Assembly: GCA_964505065.1 (NCBI GenBank)
Contig: CAZDGF010000024.1
Span: 1-46,245 of the forward strand
Reading direction: 5' to 3'
DNA from: JABMMZ01 sp964505065
GTDB lineage: Bacteria > Bacteroidota > Bacteroidia > NS11-12g > UBA955
DNA: 46,245 nucleotides
Part shown: positions 25,429-33,900 of the stretch, piece by piece
Layout of the letters: each line of letters starts with the position of its first letter
Numbering within the stretch: the stretch's first letter is position 1
Program-made: the position numbers and the translations under genes
The notes under the pieces: model-generated
Told to the model about the DNA's origin: nothing
Databases searched by the model: none
What the model saw: the letters and a program-made list of their open reading frames with translations, nothing else

Positions 25429-25487
25429 TGAGAGGCACTGTCTCATACCCTCCGAAAAAAAGCAATGCGCAGGTGTTGCTTTTTTTT
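25429..25487 (+). ncRNA. Candidate small RNA of about 60 nt
   Basis: A compact unit with promoter, two hairpins and a terminator. The first hairpin is TGAGA/TCTCA (25429-25433 and 25441-25445) with loop GGCACTG. A single-stranded linker ATACCCTCCG follows. Then comes an intrinsic terminator: stem AAAAAAAGCAA (25455-25465), loop of 10 nt, TTGCTTTTTTTT. No reading frame fits it. The exposed CCCTCC could pair with G-rich targets such as GGAGGGG. I do not recognise an Rfam family. An attenuator or remnant leader is the alternative, but the next gene has its own promoter. Confidence 0.55.
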
Positions 25488-25524
25488 ATGGTATTTATCG
25501 TTATAACATTAATTACCCTTTAAA

Positions 25525-25591
25525 CACCCTGAAAGGGTGGTAGATTTATAGCAAATTAATAGATAAGTAAAGGGCGACCCCGAAGGGGTCG
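25525..25591. repeat. Two short palindromes with GAA loops
   Basis: CACCCT-GAA-AGGGTG at 25525-25539 and CGACCCC-GAA-GGGGTCG at 25575-25591. Both have perfect stems and the same GAA loop; they are a dispersed class in Bacteroidota intergenic DNA. Confidence 0.7.
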
Positions 25592-25632
25592 TACAATAAT
25601 ACATAGCCAATAAAATAATTGAATTTTAAGAT

Positions 25633-25640
25633 TATATTTG
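25633..25640 (+). promoter_or_regulatory. -7 box that decides the start at 25652
   Basis: TATATTTG lies 11 nt before ATG 25652 and downstream of a possible TTG start at 25619, which rules out the longer reading. Confidence 0.6.
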
Positions 25641-25651
25641 CCTATAAAATT

Positions 25652-26536
25652 ATGAAAGAGATATTAGAGTATTTATTTACAGATAGGCTTAAAAGCTATT
25701 TTTACCGCAGCTTTATAGTTACTTGGCTAATAATAAATTGGAAAATTGTGTTTACAATTTTTGGATTTGGTTTGCTTGAAGAAAGTGAACAAAAAAAAGG
25801 TTTGATTAAAGCAGTTAAAGACAGTGTAGGAGATAATCATAATTTGGTATGCTACCCTCTATGCTACACATTATGTTTTATTTTATTAATTCCTTTAATT
25901 GATTTGCTTATTACCCTTTTTAAAAAGGGAGTAGTTAATAAACTATATTATAAAATAATATATTCTGGCAAAATACCATTTACTGGAAAAGACATTAAAA
26001 GAAAAGACAAAGAATATGCTGAATTAGAAGAAAAATATACCAAAGCCGAAACTAAATCTACAGAATATGAAAAAAAATATACACAAGAGAAAGAAAATTT
26101 TGATAAATATCTAAAAGAACATGAATATGCAAAAAATTGGGAAATGAAACCTTTCAATGTATTTGGTGGATTAGAATATTATTATGAAATAAAATCTAAT
26201 TCAAATAATGTGTTAGGGGAAAAGGGAATATTACATTTCACTGACAATAACATATCTATAAGTTTTAAACCAAATGGAGAGGGAAATCAATATTACTACC
26301 CTAAAATTTTATCATTCAAATACATAAATAATAAATTAGAATTTGTTTTATGGATAGGGGAAGGTAGAAGTTATAAAACACAATCAATTAATGAAGAAAT
26401 AATTTTGCATAAAATTTTTACTTTAGAAATAAATTCAACGAGTTTAAAGGGTATTATATTTTGTCATTGGTATAATGAACATAATAAAAATTTTAATGTG
26501 GAAGAATACAGAATAATACTAACTCAAAAAAATTAA
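25652..26536 (+). CDS. Membrane-anchored coiled-coil protein of unknown function
   Basis: A 294-residue protein; I do not recognise a family with confidence. The N-terminus (KEILEYLFTDRLKSYFYRSF) leads into two hydrophobic segments (about 22-42, IVTWLIINWKIVFTIFGFGL, and 70-90, YPLCYTLCFILLIPLIDLLI). Then comes a charged coiled coil (about 115-160, KEYAELEEKYTKAETKSTEY). A C-terminal beta-rich domain (about 175-290) contains KGILHFTDNNISISF and FVLWIGEGRSYK. Two membrane passes would put the coiled coil and C-domain in the cytoplasm. This membrane-plus-sensor layout resembles effectors found in accessory islands, but no functional motif is visible. It has its own -7 box and a leader of about 5 nt. 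Base composition looks AT-rich. Confidence 0.65.
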   Translation: MKEILEYLFTDRLKSYFYRSFIVTWLIINWKIVFTIFGFGLLEESEQKKGLIKAVKDSVGDNHNLVCYPLCYTLCFILLIPLIDLLITLFKKGVVNKLYYKIIYSGKIPFTGKDIKRKDKEYAELEEKYTKAETKSTEYEKKYTQEKENFDKYLKEHEYAKNWEMKPFNVFGGLEYYYEIKSNSNNVLGEKGILHFTDNNISISFKPNGEGNQYYYPKILSFKYINNKLEFVLWIGEGRSYKTQSINEEIILHKIFTLEINSTSLKGIIFCHWYNEHNKNFNVEEYRIILTQKN

Positions 26537-26556
26537 TTAATATCCTCGAAATTTTC

Positions 26557-26564
26557 CTACATTT
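26557..26564 (+). promoter_or_regulatory. -7 box for the 313-residue protein
   Basis: TACATTTG, 125 nt before the ATG at 26689. The dispersed element at 26578-26647 lies between box and gene. Confidence 0.45.
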
Positions 26565-26577
26565 GTAAAACAAAACA

Positions 26578-26647
26578 AGGCTGTCATATTGAGGAACGAA
26601 ATATCTAAACAATAAAAAGATGCTTCCTACCTCAGCATGACAAAGCC
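26578..26647 (+). repeat. MITE-like inverted-repeat element
   Basis: The left end GGCTGTCATATTGAGG pairs imperfectly with the right end CCTCAGCATGACAAAGCC. The total is about 70 bp, related to the element at 22921. It carries no gene and lies in the predicted leader of the next gene. Confidence 0.75.
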
Positions 26648-26688
26648 AACAAACAATATAACCATTCAACCATAAAACAATTTACACC

Positions 26689-27630
26689 ATGAACGACCAG
26701 TTAGAAAACCAATTGAGCATGTTTCAAAAAGTACAAGGACATGCCGTTATTCACTCCGCAGCATTGGCTACCGTGCCTGCTATTCCGCTATTACATACCG
26801 AGTTTAACGGCTATGTAACCACCATACTAACCACAGCAGGGGCAGCCACAGCAGATTTAACAGGCTTTGCCGTAGATAAGCAAAACAAACGTGCAGATTT
26901 TACCAATGCCCTGCTTAATGTAAGCACGGCATACGCTGCTTGGGCATATAATACAGGCATAGCCCGTGCAGGAAAGCGTTTTGATGATAACCCCGCTGCC
27001 CTAAATGCTATGCGAGATAGCGAAATATACACCTATGCGCAAGATTTGCTACAAATAGCCACACCCCTATTGGCAAGTATTACCCCCTATCTTAGTACCC
27101 CATTAGATTTAACTATACTTACCGCCAAGGCAGCCGAGTATTTAGCACTTATCAATCAGCCAAAAACCCAAATAGACGACCGAGCAGCCAAGCTAATAGC
27201 CCTAAAATCTGTTTTCGATAAAGCTATGGATTTGCTGCGCATAAGGTTGGATAATGTTATGAGAGTATTTATTGTACGCAATCCTTTGGTATATAACTCC
27301 TACCAATTTACCCGAGGCATAGACGATACAGGCAGCCCCACCCCACCCGATTATGAGGGCAGTATTAATGCCAATACCATTTTAGAAATAGCCAATTTGC
27401 CTTATTTATCTGCCAGAAGATTTACCCTTAAAAACACAGGCACTGTAGCCCTTGTAATGGCATTAAGCAATGTAAACAATGGCGTACAAGGCACACCAGC
27501 CATAGTACCCCCAGGGGAGCAAAGCAGCGTATTGAGCAATACCCTAAATGCAGCAGGTGGCAATTTTTTACTTTTGCAAAATACAGATGCTGCCACAGCA
27601 GGTAGTTATGAAATTAGAATTGTAGAGTAA
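26689..27630 (+). CDS. Protein of unknown family, helical N-half and beta C-half
   Basis: A 313-residue protein with no signal peptide or membrane segment. Residues 1-195 are strongly helical and Ala-rich (GHAVIHSAALATVPAIPLL, AAWAYNTGIARAGKR), suggesting a helical bundle. Residues about 230-313 look like one beta-sandwich (RFTLKNTGTVALVMALSNVN, GNFLLLQNTDAATAGSYEIR). The gene is markedly richer in G+C than its upstream neighbour. It is monocistronic, with a -7 box at 26557 and a strong terminator at 27653. I do not recognise the family. An envelope-independent structural role is one possibility, but nothing in the sequence proves it. Confidence 0.75.
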   Translation: MNDQLENQLSMFQKVQGHAVIHSAALATVPAIPLLHTEFNGYVTTILTTAGAATADLTGFAVDKQNKRADFTNALLNVSTAYAAWAYNTGIARAGKRFDDNPAALNAMRDSEIYTYAQDLLQIATPLLASITPYLSTPLDLTILTAKAAEYLALINQPKTQIDDRAAKLIALKSVFDKAMDLLRIRLDNVMRVFIVRNPLVYNSYQFTRGIDDTGSPTPPDYEGSINANTILEIANLPYLSARRFTLKNTGTVALVMALSNVNNGVQGTPAIVPPGEQSSVLSNTLNAAGGNFLLLQNTDAATAGSYEIRIVE

Positions 27631-27652
27631 TAAAATTAATCAAACAAAATAT

Positions 27653-27687
27653 AAAAAATGCGCTTAACCATTAAGCGCATTTTTTTT
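27653..27687 (+). terminator. Strong intrinsic terminator
   Basis: A 15-bp stem (AAAAAATGCGCTTAA at 27653-27667 and its complement) with a 3-nt loop CCA, followed by a T-tract. It ends the 313-residue gene. Confidence 0.92.
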
Positions 27688-27772
27688 GTTCCCTACCATA
27701 CACATGTGCATAGTAATTAAAACCTAATATTAACATCATAAACCAATAACAATAAAGTGTAAATTTTGTAAA

Positions 27773-28600
27773 ATGAAAATACGAGAACTAGAAATAGCCG
27801 TGCTATCCGATATACATTTGGGCACTTATGGCTGCCATGCCAAGGAGGTGTTGGCTTATTTAAACAGTATTAACCCCAAAACATTGGTATTGAATGGCGA
27901 TATTATAGATATTTGGCAGTTTAGTAAAAATTATTTTCCTAAAGCCCACATGGAGGTATTGAACAAAATACTCAAAATGGCTTCTAACGGCACCAAGGTT
28001 CATTACCTAACAGGCAATCATGATGAGCTTTTGCGCAAATTCTCTGGCTTTGCTATGGGCAATTTGGATTTAGATGATAAATTAGTGCTAACCCTTGGCG
28101 ATAAAAAAGCGTGGTTTTTTCATGGCGATGTATTTGATATAACCATGCAACACAGCAAATGGCTTGCAAAATTGGGTGGCAAGGGCTACGATTTATTAAT
28201 AGTATTGAACCGAGCTATAAACTATTGCTTGGTAAAAATGGGTAAAGAAAGAATTTCTTTTAGCAAAAAAATAAAAAACTCTGTAAAAGAAGCCATCAAA
28301 TTTATTTCTAATTTTGAAAAAACGGCTACCGATTTAGCCATAGAAAATAATTTTGATTATGTTATATGCGGGCATATTCATCAGCCAATAATTAAAGAAT
28401 GTTGGAACGATACGGGCAGCGTTGTGTACCTAAATAGTGGCGACTGGGTAGAGAACCTTACCTGCCTTGAATACAACAAAGAACAATGGCAATTGCTCAA
28501 TTTTAAAGATTTAAACCTGAATACAGAAACCATTATTGAAACATTAGCACCAATAGAAAACCCACTTGAACAGCTTTTTGGGAAAATAAAAGTAGCGTAA
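27773..28600 (+). CDS. LpxH-like UDP-2,3-diacylglucosamine diphosphatase
   Basis: A 275-residue calcineurin-like metallophosphoesterase. The five metal-binding blocks are present: LSDIHLG (D13, H15), LNGDIIDIW, LTGNHDE, FHGDVFD and CGHIHQP. Length and the block WFFHGDVFD fit the LpxH-like group, which cleaves UDP-2,3-diacylglucosamine to lipid X in lipid A synthesis at the inner membrane. Helical insertions between blocks 4 and 5 (KWLAKLGGKGYDLLIVLNR) agree with a membrane-associated cap. Paralogous phosphoesterases exist, so the substrate is inferred. Upstream, TAAATTTTG, one base off the -7 consensus, lies about 5 nt before the ATG. It is convergent with the rhomboid gene. Confidence 0.82.
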   Translation: MKIRELEIAVLSDIHLGTYGCHAKEVLAYLNSINPKTLVLNGDIIDIWQFSKNYFPKAHMEVLNKILKMASNGTKVHYLTGNHDELLRKFSGFAMGNLDLDDKLVLTLGDKKAWFFHGDVFDITMQHSKWLAKLGGKGYDLLIVLNRAINYCLVKMGKERISFSKKIKNSVKEAIKFISNFEKTATDLAIENNFDYVICGHIHQPIIKECWNDTGSVVYLNSGDWVENLTCLEYNKEQWQLLNFKDLNLNTETIIETLAPIENPLEQLFGKIKVA

Positions 28601-28634
28601 TTTTAATTAATAATTCATAATTAATAATTATTAA

Positions 28635-29249
28635 TTAAAAAGCTTCTTTTAATTGCATAATAAACGAACTAACCACACTTGGCTTAACCATAATTACAAA
28701 TAAAATACCATACAAAGCACCGTAAAAATGGGCATCGTGCCCAATATTGTCCATTTGCTTTTTGCCCATATAATATTCATAAACCAAATACAATATACCA
28801 AAAAGCCAAGCAGGAATGGTAATGGCAAAATACAAAGTAATGCCACTTAAGGGCGCAAATAAAATACTGCCAAATAGCACCGCAGCCACAGCGCCAGATG
28901 CACCCAAAGCTGAATAGCCAAAATTGTTTTTATGTTTGTAAAAACTGTACATACTGCTTATGGGTATGGCAGATAAATAAAGTAAAACATACAGCACCAA
29001 TCCGTTTGTACCAAAACTATTGGCTAAATAATATTCTAAATTGCTACCAAAGAAATAAAGCGTTAGCATATTTAAAAACAAATGAAAATAATCTGCATGC
29101 ACAAAACCTCCGCTAACCCAACGCCAATACTCTTTACTATTTGAAATATTAAATGGGCGAAACAAGGCTTTTTCTAAAAAACTTGGTTGCCCAAAGCCCA
29201 TAATACTTACAATGGCTGTAAGGGCTATCAATATTGTTGTAATGCTAAA
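28635..29249 (-). CDS. Rhomboid-family intramembrane serine protease
   Basis: A 204-residue membrane protein of about six helices. The catalytic serine is S119 in ALGASGAVAA. The catalytic histidine is H175 in GHDAHFYGALYG. The HxxxN-like element VHADYFHLFLNMLTLYFFGS (51-70) supports an active enzyme. A longer reading to 29489 exists, but it runs through the divergent phosphoesterase gene and lacks similarity. I chose ATG 29249 (MFSITTILIALTAI). The substrate is unknown. The region shared with the divergent gene is under 50 nt, so both promoters must overlap; a box CATATTTG (minus strand, 29270-29277) is a near-match. Between its stop and LpxH is an AT-rich inverted repeat. Confidence 0.88.
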   Translation of the reverse strand, partial: FSITTILIALTAIVSIMGFGQPSFLEKALFRPFNISNSKEYWRWVSGGFVHADYFHLFLNMLTLYFFGSNLEYYLANSFGTNGLVLYVLLYLSAIPISSMYSFYKHKNNFGYSALGASGAVAAVLFGSILFAPLSGITLYFAITIPAWLFGILYLVYEYYMGKKQMDNIGHDAHFYGALYGILFVIMVKPSVVSSFIMQLKEAF

Positions 29250-29295
29250 CATTTTATTTTTATTATGTGCAAATATGGTATTAATTTGCGGTGTT

Positions 29296-29820
29296 GTGAA
29301 AAAAATTTTATTGTTGAGCGATACCCACAGTTGCACGGAAGCAGATATAATTAAACACTTTGCCAATGCCGATGAAATATGGCATGCAGGCGATTGGGGC
29401 AATTTGGCTTTGAATGAAATTATTGAAAAAACAGGCAAAAAAATTAGAGCAGTTTGGGGCAATGTAGATGGGCAAGAATTAAGAACCATTTATCCGCTAC
29501 ACAATCGGTTTATGTGCGAGGGCATAAAGGTATGGATTACACATATTGGCGGTTATCCTGGCAAGTATAATCCTAAATTAATTAAAGACTTATACAGCCA
29601 AACCCCCGATTTATTTATTACAGGGCATAGCCATATTTTAAAAGTAATGCGCGATAAAAACCTAAACAATATGCTACACATGAACCCTGGTGCAGCTGGC
29701 AGACATGGTTTTCATATTATGCGCACCATGCTCAAATTTGAAATAGACAATGGTAAAATTCAAAATGTAGCTGTAATAGAATTAGGCAAACGTACAGAGG
29801 GAGTGGAATTGCCAGAGTAG
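29296..29820 (+). CDS. YfcE/MJ0936-type metallophosphoesterase
   Basis: A 174-residue cytoplasmic phosphodiesterase. Blocks: LLSDTHS, WHAGDWG, VWGNVDG, THIGG, ITGHSHILK and NPGAAG, all intact. Family proteins of 165-180 residues begin right before the first block, which fits the GTG at 29296 (VKKILLLSDTH). An upstream ATG at 29275 and a longer reading from 29212 would overlap the promoter and the divergent rhomboid gene. TTAATTTG, a near -7 box at 29282-29289, would make the GTG start leaderless. The physiological substrate is not known; small phosphodiesters are hydrolysed in vitro by relatives. Confidence 0.85.
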   Translation: MKKILLLSDTHSCTEADIIKHFANADEIWHAGDWGNLALNEIIEKTGKKIRAVWGNVDGQELRTIYPLHNRFMCEGIKVWITHIGGYPGKYNPKLIKDLYSQTPDLFITGHSHILKVMRDKNLNNMLHMNPGAAGRHGFHIMRTMLKFEIDNGKIQNVAVIELGKRTEGVELPE

Positions 29821-29886
29821 ATACCGATTATCACATCTAATTATAAAAACAGTTAACTCTAATATATTTATGAGTACAATTGTAAA

Positions 29887-30810
29887 CTAATCAATCCATA
29901 TTTTTTTTGTATATAGGTTATTGATACGTATAAAATTTAATCCTTTTTTATAGGTAAACATTTCTATATGAACTGAATTTTGAGGTAAGTCAATTTTACT
30001 TAATATAACTTTACCTTGCAAATCAATAATATCTACTTGATTGATAAATTGCTGACTTTTTATGTTTATTGAGCCTTTACTTGGATTGGGAAAAATTGTA
30101 AAATCGGGTTCAACTGATAGATTTTTAGTAGATACAGTTTTAAAATCATTAAAGTTGGCAATGCCATTCCAGATAATAATTTGATCAACAACCCCTTTAG
30201 GGGAAAATTCACTTTGTGTTGAGCTATCATCGTTAAAAAAACGTAATTCTCGTGTATTATTTCCTCTTAAAATTACATCATAACCAATTATTTTATTGCT
30301 AATACTTGCTGCATATTCAAATTTTCCATTGTTTAAATAATATAAATAACTGCTATCGTTAGCTGTATCTTTGGTATATAGCAAGGTGTAGAATTTATCT
30401 ATTTCTAAAATAGTGTCTATATATCTTATACTAGGATAAAGCCTGAAATTATTATTAAAATAAAGACCTCTGTCAGATTTTGCACCCTCAAAATCTATGA
30501 CTTTTCTATAACCTATAACTTCTGAAAAGGAAAACGTAAGCGCAATTGAATATTTATTAATATTTAGTAAATCTTTGGGTACTTGGTATATAAATCCTCC
30601 CCCAGTAATGGTTCCCGAATCTACTTGCCAATTAAGTTTACCATTGCTAAATGCGCGCTTAGATATGGCATGTGGCATCAATTGTCCATTGCCTTTAGTG
30701 TCATTTAAATTATTGTTGAAATCAAATTGAGAGACAATAACAGCTTGAGCCTTCGCTGCATGATTAATAAAGTAGAATAGACTTAATAATAAATGTAGTT
30801 TTAGTTTCAT
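29887..30810 (-). CDS. T9SS type A cargo with LamG-like domain
   Basis: A 307-residue secreted protein. The signal peptide ends near AKAQA (residues 1-23). Residues about 25-220 resemble a concanavalin/LamG jelly roll (FDFNNNLNDTKGNGQLMPH, YSIALTFSFSE, GVVDQIIIWNG). The C-terminal type A sorting domain (PDFTIFPNPSKGSINIKS; IDLQGKVILSKI; GLNFIRIN) directs export through type IX secretion and anchoring at the surface. The first half may bind glycans; no catalytic residue is visible. The ATG at 30810 lies 4 nt from a -7 box (TAATTTTG, minus strand, 30815-30822), so the message is probably leaderless. It is divergent from the alpha-2-macroglobulin gene. Confidence 0.82.
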   Translation of the reverse strand: MKLKLHLLLSLFYFINHAAKAQAVIVSQFDFNNNLNDTKGNGQLMPHAISKRAFSNGKLNWQVDSGTITGGGFIYQVPKDLLNINKYSIALTFSFSEVIGYRKVIDFEGAKSDRGLYFNNNFRLYPSIRYIDTILEIDKFYTLLYTKDTANDSSYLYYLNNGKFEYAASISNKIIGYDVILRGNNTRELRFFNDDSSTQSEFSPKGVVDQIIIWNGIANFNDFKTVSTKNLSVEPDFTIFPNPSKGSINIKSQQFINQVDIIDLQGKVILSKIDLPQNSVHIEMFTYKKGLNFIRINNLYTKKIWID

Positions 30811-30814
30811 GAAG

Positions 30815-30822
30815 CAAAATTA
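30815..30822 (-). promoter_or_regulatory. -7 box of the LamG-like cargo gene
   Basis: TAATTTTG on the minus strand, 4 nt upstream of the ATG. Confidence 0.55.
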
Positions 30823-30885
30823 GAAAAATTTATTTACAATATTGTCTAATAATCCAAAAATTTACTTTCTTCCCCTTTTTGGTAT

Positions 30886-30893
30886 TAAGTTTG
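30886..30893 (+). promoter_or_regulatory. -7 box that decides the macroglobulin start
   Basis: TAAGTTTG lies inside the longer possible reading (from 30842) and 20 nt before ATG 30914, supporting the shorter start. Confidence 0.6.
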
Positions 30894-30913
30894 CAATTCA
30901 ATATTCTGCAAAT

Positions 30914-33900
30914 ATGAAATATTCAAAAATTATCATCTGTTTTTTATTATTAGGTTTTACCTTTAATGCCAATGCTACCAATTTAAAAAGAAAGAAAAAA
31001 ATGCCCATTACCAATTCATACAATTATACCAAAGCCTTTGCCGAATTAGATTCGCTAACTTACAAAGTGGACCAACCAAAAAATGCACAACTAAAATTAG
31101 ATGAAATAAAAGCCAATGCCAAAAAGGAAAACAAAGATGCCTACTATATAAAATGTGTGCAATACCAATGCACTTTAAACAGTAAAAATGCGGAAGATGA
31201 CGATACAAGTAATGTTAATTGGAATTTATTAATTACAGAAATTGCTAATGGCAGCAATGATGTAAAAGCTTTTTTAGGCATCAATGCCGCCCAATATTTA
31301 AAAAATATTTACAGCCAAAATCAATACAATAGCGAACGAAATACAGACGATAAAAGCACTAACCCAAACAATTGGAGCAATGAAAAATTGTTTAATGAGA
31401 TAAATAAACTTATAGACAACACCACACAATATGCTGCCAATGTGCGCTACAATGATGGTGCTTGGGAGCCTATTATAGAAAACTTAAAAACCAAAGATAT
31501 TGATTTAAGTATTCAGCAAATATTAGGTTTACAAGCCATTGAAATTTTAAACAATTTAGAATTACCTTCAAATACAGACTATACCCAACCCAATGAAAAT
31601 GATGCTTGCGCAACTTTGGATAATTTCTTGAAAATAAATTTTACAAGTACAAATGATGCTAAAAATGAATATAAAATATTGCGTATATACCAAACGCTTT
31701 TAGGAAGTGGTAGCATTTCTTCTATTATTTATATTGATTTACTGCGCATTCAATATGCCAATAGTATAAAATACAACGAAGACTTAAAACTAAAAGCCTA
31801 CGAGGCTTTACAAACTAAATACATTGAAAATCCTTATAGCAATTTGGTAGCCAAAGAATTGGCAGCACACTACCAAACCAAAGAACCTACAAAAAGCATG
31901 GCTATTATTAACCAAGCCATAAAAAAGCACCCCGATTTTAAGTTTAACAACAATTTAAATGCTATAAAAAAAGAAATTGAAAAGCCAACGCTTGCCATTC
32001 AATTAGAAAAAATAAACCAACCGAATAAAAAAAGTTTAGCCAAAATAGACTACAAAAATCTTTATAAAGTATACATCACAGCATATAAAATAGATTACAT
32101 AGATTACCTTAAAAAAACAAGCTACAATTACCAACTACAGAAAACAGAATTTACCATTAACGATTATATTTTAAGTTTAAAAGTTACAAGTACTTATGCC
32201 ATTACCTTACCTAAATATAACGACTATAAACTACACAGTGCCGAAATAGCTTTGAATGCATTAGCCGAAGGTACTTATATTATTTTAGCAAATAATACCG
32301 AAACCCTTACCGATGATGCCATTGCAGCACATGGCATTGTGCATATTTCGCCCTACAATATTGTAAAAAACAATAAAACCTACACTTTGGTAAATGCTTT
32401 GGATGGCAAGCCTGTGGCAAACGAAGATTTTAAAATTATTGATAACCAATATCATTACAATACCTCTGGTACAGGGTTTAATACATTAATAGAAGGTAAA
32501 ACAGATAGCAAAGGCAATTTGAATTTGAGTAAATTATCTGGCAATGCTCAAAATGAAAGCGTAATTATTGAAATAGACAATGGTGTTTTATACAGCAATG
32601 AGTATCTTTCTGAAGATTATAAAGCAGAAAAAGAATATGAATCTATTAATGGAGTAATTTTTACTGATAGAAGTATTTACCGCCCTGGTCAAACGGTTTA
32701 TTTTAAGTGTATTAGCTACAATGAAACTACCAAGAAAACAATAGCTAATGATAAGTTACAGATAATTCTATTAGATAATAACGAAGAAATTAAAGGCGAA
32801 CTTAATCTAATTACTAATACTTATGGCAGCGCAAGTGGTAGTTTTGTATTGCCAAAAGGTGGTTTTAATTCAGGGCGGTTTTCTATCAGTGTAAATACCT
32901 TTTATGATGTATATTTTAATGTAGAAGAATACAAACGCCCAAAATACAAAGCCGAATTTTTAACACCCGAAAAAGCCTATAAACTGAATGATGATATAAG
33001 TATAATAGGAGAAGCCAAAGCTTATGCAGGCTATGGTGTACAAGATGCCAAAGTAGAGTACAATGTAGTTCGTAAATTAAAACCACGCTACTATTGGTAT
33101 AATTGGAATTACAACCATGGCTATAATAACAGCCAAGAAGTAGTAATTACCACAGGCAATACAGCAACAGATAAAGAGGGTAAATTTACAATCAATTTTA
33201 AAGCCTTGCCCGATGCCAACCAAGACCCCAAAACGAATCCTTATTTTATTTATGAAATAAACGCCACCATTACCGACATAAATGGCGAGGTAAAAACCTG
33301 CAATTACAGTCTTAATTTGGCTTATACAGATAAGCAAGTAAGTATTAGCGACAATGGCAAAAACTGGCAAAATGAGGCTGTAAAACTCAATTACAGTTGC
33401 ACTAATTTACAAGACAAACCCCTACCCTTTTCGGGTACTATTTCCATAGAAAAAATAGAAGAAAACACAAGTGTATTGCGAAACCGACTTTGGGAAAAAT
33501 GTGATACAACCAATATTTCTGCCAATGAATACAATACGCAATTTAACAGTTATGAAAATATTTACATTCAAAATCAGCCAAAAAATAAAACCATTTTAAC
33601 CCAAACCTTTACAAACGATACCAAAACAGAATGGATAATTCCTGCCAATAACTTAAAGGATTTGGGTAGCTATTTAGCCACCATTACTGCAACTGATAGC
33701 CGAGGCGAAACCATTACTGAAAGTACCCAATTTACAATAGAGCCCAAGCAAGAAGGCGCTTATAATTTGCCCAATGCCCTGCAAATGCAAGTAGTAAACG
33801 GTAATAGTTTTGAACCCAAACAAACTGCCAAACTATTAATAAGTAGTGGCATTAAAAATGCTTTAATTACTTTAAAAATTGAAAGCCAAAGAGGTGTAAT

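Noticed and set aside
28635..29489. Long 284-residue form of the rhomboid protein
   Set aside because: The first 80 residues run antisense through the phosphoesterase gene and the family start is MFSITTILIAL at 29249.
30842..30913. Upstream extension of the macroglobulin gene
   Set aside because: The extension would precede the clear signal peptide and contains the -7 box TAAGTTTG.
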